Below, in pieces: positions 6,432-14,245 of a stretch of DNA of 64,000 bases. The translations under genes were made by a program, and so were the position numbers. Under the pieces are notes generated by a model, which had not been told where the DNA came from, did no database searches, and was given only the letters and a program-made list of their open reading frames with translations. Within the stretch, counting starts at the first letter, position 1, and the number at the start of each line of letters is the position of its first letter. The stretch comes from Zhouia spongiae. GTDB lineage: Bacteria > Bacteroidota > Bacteroidia > Flavobacteriales > Flavobacteriaceae. Location: assembly GCF_022760175.1 (NCBI RefSeq), contig NZ_CP094326.1, forward strand, positions 806,001 to 870,000, in the 5' to 3' direction.

Positions 6432-9400
6432 TTACTCTGCATATTCAAATTCACTTGCAGGTTTTAATTCTGCTTCCCTGTCCGATTTGTTCTTCGATCT
6501 CAACCATATTTTAACCTTATATACGATAAAGAACATTAACGGCACCATGATCAGCGTCAAGAACGTAGCTACAAACAACCCGAATATAACGGTCCATGCC
6601 AATGGTCCCCAGAAAATAACATTGTCTCCTCCGAAATATATTTCAGGATTGAAGTTCGTAAACAAAGAGAAAAAGTCTATGTTAAGACCTATGGCTAGCG
6701 GAATCAAACCAAGAATTGTTGTTATCGCTGTTAACAATACGGGTCGTAGTCTTGCCCGTCCTCCGTTAACGATAGCCTCTTTTACCTGGTCTATGTCTAA
6801 AAGATCAGATTCGCCCAGACCGAGTTCGTGTTTTTTCCTATCAATCAATAATTGCGTATAATCGAGTAAAACCACTCCATTGTTCACTACAATACCGGCC
6901 AGTGAGATGATTCCCATCATCGTCATCATAATTACGAAAGACCAACCTGTAATCATCAATCCTCCAAAAACCCCGATCAAGCTGAGAAAAATTGCAATCA
7001 TTATAATTGTAGGCTTCGAAATGGAATTAAACTGAAATACCAACAACAACATGATAAGTCCCAGGCCGGCAAAAAAGGCACCCATCAAGAACTGCATCTG
7101 TTTGTTTTGCTCTTCAATCTGACCCGTAAAGTCAAATTCAACGCCCTGCGGAGTATCGAAACTTTGCATTTCTCTTTCAATTTCAGCCACCACGGCACCA
7201 GCGTCTGTAAACCCCGGAGCCAACCCTGAATATACGGTCACTACCCGTTTAGTTTCTCTGTGTTTTATGGCACTAAACCCGGATGTATTCTTTTGTGTGG
7301 TTACTGCCGAAACGGGGATTTCTTTGATCTGACCTGTTGAAGGGTCTCTAAAAATGATATTCTGGTTAAACAATGCACTTTTATTGTATCGGTCTTCTTC
7401 ATTAAACCTTACATTGATATCATAATCTTCTCCTGACTCTTTATAGACCCCCGCCTTTTCTCCAAACAGAGACCTTCTCAACTGATTACTCACTTGTCCG
7501 ACAGACACTCCCAGTTCACCCGCTTTTTCACGATCTACCATGACTTTCATGGCAGGCTTACCTTTGTTCACATCAATTTTAAGTTCTTCAATGCCCGGGA
7601 TATTACGATTACTTATAAAATCGCGCATACGTTCAGATACCACGATGAGTTCATCGTAATCTTCCCCGCTGATCTCAATATTAATCGGATAACCTACCGG
7701 CGGGCCAACAGCATCTTTCTCTACAGAAATTGCTACTCCGGGGTATATTCCATGCAATGCTTCCTGCACCTTTTTACGCAACTCCTCCGAATCCATTCCT
7801 TTCCGGTATTTATACTCGCGCATGGTAGCCGTAATTTTACTCCGATGAGGCATTTCTGCTGAGGAACCTCCGTCGGTTTGCGGATTTCCTGCTCCTTCCC
7901 CTACCTGGGCAACAGCAGACTCTACCATAAAATTACGATCTCCTTCACGGTATTGGTTGCCATTAAGGACTGTATAAACCCGTTTCTCAATATCCTTAGT
8001 CAGCGAATTTGTCTTTTCAATATCTGTTCCCTGAGGATATTCCACATACACAATGATCTGGTTTGGTTTGTTGTCCGGAAAGAACTCAATTTTGGTTCTA
8101 CCACTTCCTACAGACATTCCGAAGAGCATAAAGACGGCGATCAGCAAAACAAATGTTCCGATCACAAATAGCCGTGGCCTCCATCCGCCCAAAGCATACC
8201 TTAAAAAGTTCCGGTATTTATCCTCGAGTTTTACCAACGTACTGCGCTGGAACCTGTTTGCCCAGCCTTTTACCAGGTATTTGTATACCCAGAACATGGC
8301 CGCAGTAAAGATCATCAGGGTTCCTAAGCCTCTTACTGCACCTCCAAACACTAAAATAAACAAACCACTCCCGCCTAACATAACACTCAGCCGGATCAAC
8401 TGTTTTCTGGTCAGTACTTTTTCGCCGGTCTCCATAAACTGCGACACAAGCATGGAGTTAATAAAAATCGCCACGAACAACGAAGAGCCCAGTACTACCG
8501 AAAGGGTGATCGGGAAGAACTTCATAAATTCTCCCATAACACCGGGCCACATCCCTAAAGGAATAAATGCAGCTACGGTAGTTGCCGTTGAAATAATGAT
8601 CGGGAATGCTATTTCTCCAATCCCCTTTTTTGCCGCCTGTATTCTCGACATTCCTTCTTCTTCCATCAAGCGGTATACATTTTCCACTACCACGATACCG
8701 TTATCCACCAGCATTCCCAGCCCCATAATCAAACCAAACAGGATCATGGTATTTAAGGTATATCCCATTCCATTCAGGATCATAAACGACATGAACATCG
8801 ACATCGGGATGGCAAATCCGACAAACAATGCATTTCTAAACCCGAGGAAGAACATCAGCACCCCGACAACCAGGATAATCCCGAAAATTATATTATTAAC
8901 CAGGTCACTAACCTGATTTAATGTTTTTTCAGATTGGTCACTGGTAAATGAAATTCTCAGATCAGAAGGATAATATTCCTCTTCTGCTTTTTTCACCACC
9001 TCTTTAACCTTTTCGGAAGCTTCAATCATATTTTTACCTGCCCGTTTTTTTACGTCGAGCATCACTACATTATTTCCGAACTCCCTGGCATAAGTGGTCT
9101 TTTCCTCTTCCTTAAAAGTAACTTTGGCAATGTCTCTCAGATAAACGGCTCCGTTATCAGACTTCACTACAAAGTCATTTAACTCTTTCGGGGTTTCAAC
9201 CTCGCCCAATATCCTGATGGTTCTTCTTTGCCCGCTGGTAATCATGTTTCCGGCAGACATGGTAACATTGCCGTTCCGGATGGAATTGATCACATCGTCA
9301 AAGCTCACCTTGGCGGCCATCATCTTATATATGTCGACAGCTACTTCTACTTCTTTTTCCTGTGCCCCCCGAATATCTACCTGCTTGATCTCTTCTAAAT

Positions 9401-9944
9401 CTTCTATTCTGTCTTCAAGATATTCAGCATATTCTTTAAGCTTTTCTACAGGATAATCACCATAGAAATTAACATTCATAATCGGGAATTCTTCTGAAAA
9501 ATTGAGGTCAAACACATTTGGCTCAACCTTAGCACCGTTAAAAATCGGCCAATCTTCACTGGCTTTTTCTGAGTCTACCTCATCTTTTACTTTTTGTTTG
9601 GCTGCTTCGACAGAAATATCATCATCAAATTCTACAGTAATAATCGCATAGTCTTCCTGTGAGGTGGATAATATCTCCACAACATTGCTCACATTTTTAA
9701 GGCTCTCCTCAAGCGGATCCGTGATGAGCTTTTCAATATCTTCGGCTGTATTTCCGGGATAAGGAATACTTATATATATTTTAGTTTCTTTTATCTCCGG
9801 AAAATCCTCCCTCGGCATCCCGAAATAAGCCGAAAGCCCCAGAACCAAGAAAATCGATATCATTACATAGATCGTAGTTTTATTATCTATGGCCCAGGAG
9901 GCTAAACGAAATTCTTTATCTATTTTATTGTTATTAGTAGCCAT
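6432..9944 (-). CDS. RND-type efflux permease
   Basis: Inner-membrane proton-driven pump subunit of 1170 residues, longer than AcrB (about 1050). TM1 is near residues 23-41, a first periplasmic porter domain follows, then TM2-6 near 340-560, the second membrane anchor near 610-630, a second porter domain, and TM8-12 in the C-terminal 260 residues. The TM4 stretch GMLVDNGIVVVEN carries one acidic proton-relay residue where AcrB has two. The C-terminal repeat GIISLAGIVVNNGVVLLDY is also typical. It starts 3 bp after the adaptor gene stops, so tetR-tolC-adaptor-permease form one operon. Substrate cannot be told from sequence; the single-Asp form is common in Bacteroidota pumps of mixed annotation (AcrB- or CusA-like). 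Confidence 0.95.
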   Translation of the reverse strand: MATNNNKIDKEFRLASWAIDNKTTIYVMISIFLVLGLSAYFGMPREDFPEIKETKIYISIPYPGNTAEDIEKLITDPLEESLKNVSNVVEILSTSQEDYAIITVEFDDDISVEAAKQKVKDEVDSEKASEDWPIFNGAKVEPNVFDLNFSEEFPIMNVNFYGDYPVEKLKEYAEYLEDRIEDLEEIKQVDIRGAQEKEVEVAVDIYKMMAAKVSFDDVINSIRNGNVTMSAGNMITSGQRRTIRILGEVETPKELNDFVVKSDNGAVYLRDIAKVTFKEEEKTTYAREFGNNVVMLDVKKRAGKNMIEASEKVKEVVKKAEEEYYPSDLRISFTSDQSEKTLNQVSDLVNNIIFGIILVVGVLMFFLGFRNALFVGFAIPMSMFMSFMILNGMGYTLNTMILFGLIMGLGMLVDNGIVVVENVYRLMEEEGMSRIQAAKKGIGEIAFPIIISTATTVAAFIPLGMWPGVMGEFMKFFPITLSVVLGSSLFVAIFINSMLVSQFMETGEKVLTRKQLIRLSVMLGGSGLFILVFGGAVRGLGTLMIFTAAMFWVYKYLVKGWANRFQRSTLVKLEDKYRNFLRYALGGWRPRLFVIGTFVLLIAVFMLFGMSVGSGRTKIEFFPDNKPNQIIVYVEYPQGTDIEKTNSLTKDIEKRVYTVLNGNQYREGDRNFMVESAVAQVGEGAGNPQTDGGSSAEMPHRSKITATMREYKYRKGMDSEELRKKVQEALHGIYPGVAISVEKDAVGPPVGYPINIEISGEDYDELIVVSERMRDFISNRNIPGIEELKIDVNKGKPAMKVMVDREKAGELGVSVGQVSNQLRRSLFGEKAGVYKESGEDYDINVRFNEEDRYNKSALFNQNIIFRDPSTGQIKEIPVSAVTTQKNTSGFSAIKHRETKRVVTVYSGLAPGFTDAGAVVAEIEREMQSFDTPQGVEFDFTGQIEEQNKQMQFLMGAFFAGLGLIMLLLVFQFNSISKPTIIMIAIFLSLIGVFGGLMITGWSFVIMMTMMGIISLAGIVVNNGVVLLDYTQLLIDRKKHELGLGESDLLDIDQVKEAIVNGGRARLRPVLLTAITTILGLIPLAIGLNIDFFSLFTNFNPEIYFGGDNVIFWGPLAWTVIFGLFVATFLTLIMVPLMFFIVYKVKIWLRSKNKSDREAELKPASEFEYAE

Positions 9945-9947
9945 TGT

Positions 9948-11120
9948 TTACTCTTTATCTAAGATTTTAACTTTCTGTCCTTCCTGCACTCTGCGTGCTC
10001 CTTCTTCTATTACCATATCTCCGTTGGCAAGCCCTTCGAGGACTTCTACATAATCGCCTTGTGTTTTACCGGTTTTGATAATTGCCTTATGGGCTGTAGC
10101 TACACTGTCTCCGTTTATTTCGCCAACAGTATATACATATTGATCTCCTTCTGCGTTTTCAGAAATAATGCTTTGAGGAATTAAAATTGCTTTTTCACTT
10201 GTATAATCGTTGATCTGAACTTTAGCCGTAAGATTAGGTTTTACAAGTCCTTTATGATTAGGCACAGATACTTCTATTTTAAAAGATCTGTTTGTCGGAT
10301 TAATATAATTGCTGACCTGGCGGACCTTGGTTTCGACGATTTCATTTCCTAAAACAGGGAAAATTACTTTAACGCTTGTATTTTCTTTTATATAAGGCAG
10401 ATACTTTTCAGGAACTTCAGTTTCTATATACATATTTCCCAGATTGACTATCCTAATGATCGGAACCCCGGCATTTACCACGGAGCCTTCATCGGTTATC
10501 ACCTCATCTATGATCCCCGAAAACGGTGCTACCACTCTTGTCTTAGACAACTGACTCTGCATTTGTGCGACTGCATTTTTAGTAGATTCATATTGCGTTT
10601 TAGCCTGAAGATATTGAATTTCCGAACCTATCTTCTGATCCCACAAACGTTTTTGACGTTCGTAAGTTGTTGCTGCCAAATCAGCCTGCACTTTTAACTG
10701 CGCTAATTGTGAAGCCAACCCGCCGTCATCGATCTTGGCCAAAACCTGACCTTTCCTAACTGCCTGCCCTTCTTTTACCAATACATTGAGTAAAGTTCCG
10801 GGATACTCCGCATTAATGATAATATTCTGCTTGGTATTAACACTTCCCTGCAACTCTACATAATGATGAAAAATACTGTCTTTTGCTTTAAGGGCCGTTA
10901 CCAAAGATATTTTAGATGTCGTATCTAGTTTTGATATTGCCGCATCGAGATTTCTTAACTCAGAAGCCAATACATCGTATTCTGCTACAACTTCCGAACG
11001 TTTTTGTTTAATCGCATTTAAATCACCTCCTGCGATAACATCTTCTGTCGACTTTTTATTCCCTCCACCACAAGAGGCCAATAAAAATGTAACGATTACT
11101 ATTGAATATATTTTTTTCAT
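9948..11120 (-). CDS. Efflux RND periplasmic adaptor subunit (membrane fusion lipoprotein)
   Basis: Links the RND pump to the outer-membrane channel. The 390-residue protein starts with a lipoprotein signal, lipobox LLASC with lipidated C17. An unusual first coiled-coil lies near 35-70 (KQKRSEVVAEYDVLASELRN), then the lipoyl-like half motifs (NAEYPGTLLNVLVKEGQAV and VVAPFSGIIDEVITDEGSVV) flank the alpha-hairpin at about 135-190. Beta-barrel and membrane-proximal domains follow. It sits 49 bp downstream of the tolC gene and 3 bp upstream of the permease. Order outer channel, adaptor, pump is common in Bacteroidota. Confidence 0.95.
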   Translation of the reverse strand: MKKIYSIVIVTFLLASCGGGNKKSTEDVIAGGDLNAIKQKRSEVVAEYDVLASELRNLDAAISKLDTTSKISLVTALKAKDSIFHHYVELQGSVNTKQNIIINAEYPGTLLNVLVKEGQAVRKGQVLAKIDDGGLASQLAQLKVQADLAATTYERQKRLWDQKIGSEIQYLQAKTQYESTKNAVAQMQSQLSKTRVVAPFSGIIDEVITDEGSVVNAGVPIIRIVNLGNMYIETEVPEKYLPYIKENTSVKVIFPVLGNEIVETKVRQVSNYINPTNRSFKIEVSVPNHKGLVKPNLTAKVQINDYTSEKAILIPQSIISENAEGDQYVYTVGEINGDSVATAHKAIIKTGKTQGDYVEVLEGLANGDMVIEEGARRVQEGQKVKILDKE

Positions 11121-11169
11121 TGATTGTTTAATTTGAGTTGTTTATTGTATAAATATGTTGATTAGGTAG

Positions 11170-12528
11170 TTATTCTTCTTCGACCGGCACCAGTTCTCCA
11201 GAATAAAGTATATTGTCCAATTCTACTTTACTGCTTATAATATCAAACATGGCCTGTAAATAATCTTGTTGAGAAGAATACAGTTGTACCTGGGCTTGTC
11301 TCAGTTCGAAACTGGACGCTATCCCTTCCGTAAATTTCACCTGATTCTTTTTCTCTATACGCTCGGCCAGATCAAGGTTCTTTTTAGAAATATTATACTT
11401 CTCCACCGAAAACTCATAGTTGCTTTTTGCATTGGCTAACTCAAGTTTAATCCGTTGTTCCGTTTCCGTAAGATCGGTTTTAGCCTTTTCATATTCAATT
11501 TTGGCCCTTTGTGTTCTGGCAGTACGTTGCAGCGAACTGAATATCGGAATATTAAGGCTCACTCCTAATAAGGAGCTCCCGAACCATTCCTGATCATTAT
11601 CAAAAAAAGAAAACTCATCACTATAGGCCTGGTACCCTCCATTTAAAAACCCTGTCAAGGAAGGCAGCGCTTTCGATTTCTCCAATTTCAGCAGCAACTC
11701 TTTTGACCGTTCGTCGTTCGCAGCTATTTTATAATCTATATTCTCTTCCATAGAGAATGGCGCATCGTCCGGAGCTTCCAGCGATAGATTGATTAATGCC
11801 AGATCCTCTAACCTGTCTGTCAAGGTTATACTTTGGTTGACATCAATTCCTAATGACAGGTTCAATAGCTTATATGCGATTTCTCTTAACCTGAGGCTGT
11901 TATTTAATGCGTTCTCCACTTCAGTCAGTGTAATCTGCAACTGCTCTACACTCTCCTCTTCCGCCAGCCCGTTCTCAAATGTTTTCTGAGTTTCAAAAAG
12001 GTTCTTCTCCAGAGTAGCTTTATTGTCTTCCAATATCTTTATACTTTCTTCCGACACCAAAACATTACCATAGGCATTGATAACATTTGTCCTGACTGCC
12101 AGGTCAGTTTTCACTTTGGCATTCCTGGATATCTCTAAAAATACTTTTGCCGACTGGAGCCCTACCAGATATGAACCGTCAAAAATCAATTGTGACAGGG
12201 TTGCCGTAGCATTTACATTTTGTTTTGTTCCAAAGACCACCTCAGCAAATTCGCCGGAATCTCCTCCAAAAAATTCAGCAGGAACCAAAGAAACCTGCTG
12301 CTTTAAAAAATTTTGATAATCTACTGTTGCATTGATTTGCGGCAAACCAATGGCGGTAGTCTCCCATTTTTGCTTTTTGGCTGCATCGATGTCCCTGGCA
12401 GCATTGACAGAGGCCCGGTTATTTTCTATTGCAAAGTTAATGGCCTCTTCTAAAGAATAGGATTGCTGCTGCGCAGACACAACAGCTCCGATCAATAAAA
12501 AGAAATAGGTTAGTTTATTTTTTATCAT
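11170..12528 (-). CDS. TolC family outer membrane channel
   Basis: Outer-membrane factor of the tripartite pump, 452 residues. A signal peptide (MIKNKLTYFFLLIGAVVSAQ) precedes two outer-membrane-efflux repeats built of long helices: SLEEAINFAIENNRASVNAARD opens the first half and repeated coiled-coil stretches such as EQRIKLELANAKSNYEFSVEKY and LDLAERIEKKNQVKF the second. Its start codon overlaps the 3-prime end of tetR by 14 bp, so translation may be coupled. The next gene downstream is the adaptor. Confidence 0.94.
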   Translation of the reverse strand: MIKNKLTYFFLLIGAVVSAQQQSYSLEEAINFAIENNRASVNAARDIDAAKKQKWETTAIGLPQINATVDYQNFLKQQVSLVPAEFFGGDSGEFAEVVFGTKQNVNATATLSQLIFDGSYLVGLQSAKVFLEISRNAKVKTDLAVRTNVINAYGNVLVSEESIKILEDNKATLEKNLFETQKTFENGLAEEESVEQLQITLTEVENALNNSLRLREIAYKLLNLSLGIDVNQSITLTDRLEDLALINLSLEAPDDAPFSMEENIDYKIAANDERSKELLLKLEKSKALPSLTGFLNGGYQAYSDEFSFFDNDQEWFGSSLLGVSLNIPIFSSLQRTARTQRAKIEYEKAKTDLTETEQRIKLELANAKSNYEFSVEKYNISKKNLDLAERIEKKNQVKFTEGIASSFELRQAQVQLYSSQQDYLQAMFDIISSKVELDNILYSGELVPVEEE

Positions 12529-13126
12529 TGTTTGAGTTAATTATTTGATTGAGTATTAATATTCCTTTTTCAGTTGCAATGCCCCGTACATAATAATCGA
12601 GAAAAACTTCCATTAAATAAGGCATGCTATAAACATGAGGTGAAAAAACATCTCCGTTTTTCAGCTCCATCATCCCATAGAAATAAAACTTGGAAATTAT
12701 ATCGACATCTATCTCCTTCCTGAAAATACCTTCGTCTACACCTCGCTTAAGGTTTTCCAGGATACATGCGTCCATCTGATCGTAAATCTTGCTCCTTAGT
12801 GCTTTATGTACTTTAGGGTAATATTTTTGTAACTGGTAGTAAGGAGAAGACTTTTCATCTTTCAGGTTTGAGAGCACGAAACCTTTAATTTCATACAATT
12901 CTTCTATGGGATTATTTCTTTGTCCCCTGATACAATTTATCCCATTGGTTACATAATCGCATCTGTGCATGGTACAAGACTCCACCAACTCCGTTTTATT
13001 TCTAAAATGCTGATAGATCGTCTTTTTTGATATCCCCATTTCATTCGCAATATCATCCATCGTTATACTTTTAAACCCAATGGTTAAAAACATATCGGAA
13101 GCCTTTTCTATAATCTTGTCCTTCAT
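12515..13126 (-). CDS. TetR/AcrR family repressor of the efflux operon
   Basis: DNA-binding regulator of 203 residues from the ATG at 13126 (MKDKIIEKASDMFLTIGFKS). The helix-turn-helix is SITMDDIANEMGISKKTIYQHF at about residues 19-40. An in-frame ATG at 13198 would add 24 residues. I reject it because a near-perfect promoter and a 32-bp palindrome lie between the two starts. The C-terminal ligand domain has no recognisable subfamily signature. As first gene of the efflux operon, with the palindrome over its own promoter, it is probably an autorepressor released by a pump substrate. Its stop codon overlaps the tolC start. Confidence 0.92.
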   Translation of the reverse strand: MKDKIIEKASDMFLTIGFKSITMDDIANEMGISKKTIYQHFRNKTELVESCTMHRCDYVTNGINCIRGQRNNPIEELYEIKGFVLSNLKDEKSSPYYQLQKYYPKVHKALRSKIYDQMDACILENLKRGVDEGIFRKEIDVDIISKFYFYGMMELKNGDVFSPHVYSMPYLMEVFLDYYVRGIATEKGILILNQIINSNNDKK

Positions 13127-13134
13127 AATCGGAG

Positions 13135-13177
13135 CAAATTTAGGCAAGGAAACTTTATAAACAAAAAAAGTTTCCTT
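13135..13177 (-). promoter_or_regulatory. tetR-tolC-adaptor-RND promoter with palindromic operator
   Basis: On the minus strand a -33 TTTG (13165-13162) and a -7 TAAATTTG (13142-13135) are 19 bp apart, an ideal Bacteroidota promoter. An 11-bp perfect inverted repeat, AAGGAAACTTT (13146-13156) and AAAGTTTCCTT (13167-13177), covers the spacer, with -33 in its 10-bp centre. Occupancy would block the polymerase. The -7 box ends only 8 bp before the ATG at 13126, leaving a 5-prime leader of a few nucleotides. Confidence 0.8.
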
Positions 13178-13257
13178 AGTTTTAAAATTATTTAACATTC
13201 AATTTACCATAGAGAGTGCCTTTATATATATTATTTTAGCCGAAAATTTTATTTTGC

Positions 13258-14232
13258 ATGTTGTCAATAGATACATACCGGGAGGCTTTTTTATCTTTTT
13301 TGAATAAACAAGTTGCTGTAAAAGAACCTGAAAACCTATATAATCCCATGGTTTATATCCTAAACCTTGGCGGTAAACGGTTAAGACCGGTACTTACTCT
13401 GATGTCTGCAGAAATTTTCGGGGAAGACCATTCCAAAGCACTGGATGCTGCCCTTGCTATTGAGATTTTCCATAACTTTTCACTGGTTCATGACGATATT
13501 ATGGATGCTGCTCCTTTACGGAGGGGAAAGGCAACTGTTCACGAAAAATGGAATTTGAATACCGGTATCCTGTCAGGTGATGTCATGCTTATTGTCGCTT
13601 ATCGTTTCTTTGAGAATTACCGCCCTGAAATTTTTCAGAAACTGGCCAGGCTCTTTAGCAAAACAGCTATTGAAGTCTGCGAAGGCCAACAATACGACAT
13701 TGATTTTGAAACACGGAATGATGTAACTGAGCAGGAATACTTAAAGATGATCACTTATAAAACAGCTGTTTTAGTGGGCGCTGCAATGAAAATGGGAGCT
13801 ATCGTTGCTGAAACATCTGAAGAACAGGCGCAGGCCATATATGATTTCGGACTAAACCTGGGTATTGCTTTTCAACTAAAAGATGACTTTTTAGATGCTT
13901 TCGGAGACCCGGAGACATTTGGAAAGCAGGTCGGGGGAGACATCATTGAAAACAAGAAGACATACCTCTACCTGAAAGCCCTGGAAGGGCTGGATAATGA
14001 GCATACTGCAAGGTTAAAATCGCTTTACAATACAACCCCCGATTCACCGGCAGAGAAGATTCTGGAGGTTAAGAAATTAATGCGTCAAAGCGGTGCCGCA
14101 GCTATTACCCAAAAGGCTATTGAAACATACACGGATAAAGCTTTTGCCGTTTTAAGCAAGCTTGAAATCCCGGATCATAAAAAAGCTGTCCTCCGGGAGT
14201 TCGGGGAACAGCTAATGGGAAGAACCGTTTAA
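13258..14232 (+). CDS. All-trans polyprenyl diphosphate synthase
   Basis: Condenses isopentenyl diphosphate onto allylic diphosphates to make isoprenoid chains, probably for the menaquinone tail or farnesyl/geranylgeranyl intermediates. The 324-residue protein has GGKRLRP (38-44), the first aspartate-rich motif DDIMD at 79-83 in LVHDDIMDAAPLRRG, and the second, DDFLD, at 209-213 in FQLKDDFLDAFGD. The two extra residues of bacterial farnesyl synthases between the aspartates (DDxxxxD) are absent, which favours a medium- or long-chain enzyme. Chain length cannot be fixed from sequence alone. It is transcribed divergently from tetR and convergent with the TonB receptor gene, 13 bp away. Confidence 0.93.
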   Translation: MLSIDTYREAFLSFLNKQVAVKEPENLYNPMVYILNLGGKRLRPVLTLMSAEIFGEDHSKALDAALAIEIFHNFSLVHDDIMDAAPLRRGKATVHEKWNLNTGILSGDVMLIVAYRFFENYRPEIFQKLARLFSKTAIEVCEGQQYDIDFETRNDVTEQEYLKMITYKTAVLVGAAMKMGAIVAETSEEQAQAIYDFGLNLGIAFQLKDDFLDAFGDPETFGKQVGGDIIENKKTYLYLKALEGLDNEHTARLKSLYNTTPDSPAEKILEVKKLMRQSGAAAITQKAIETYTDKAFAVLSKLEIPDHKKAVLREFGEQLMGRTV

Positions 14233-14245
14233 GACTTCCTTTCCT

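Noticed and set aside
8053-8916. 287-codon plus-strand open frame opposite the RND permease gene
   Set aside because: Composition is that of an antisense shadow (proline-, serine- and isoleucine-rich without domain); it lies wholly inside a well-supported gene.
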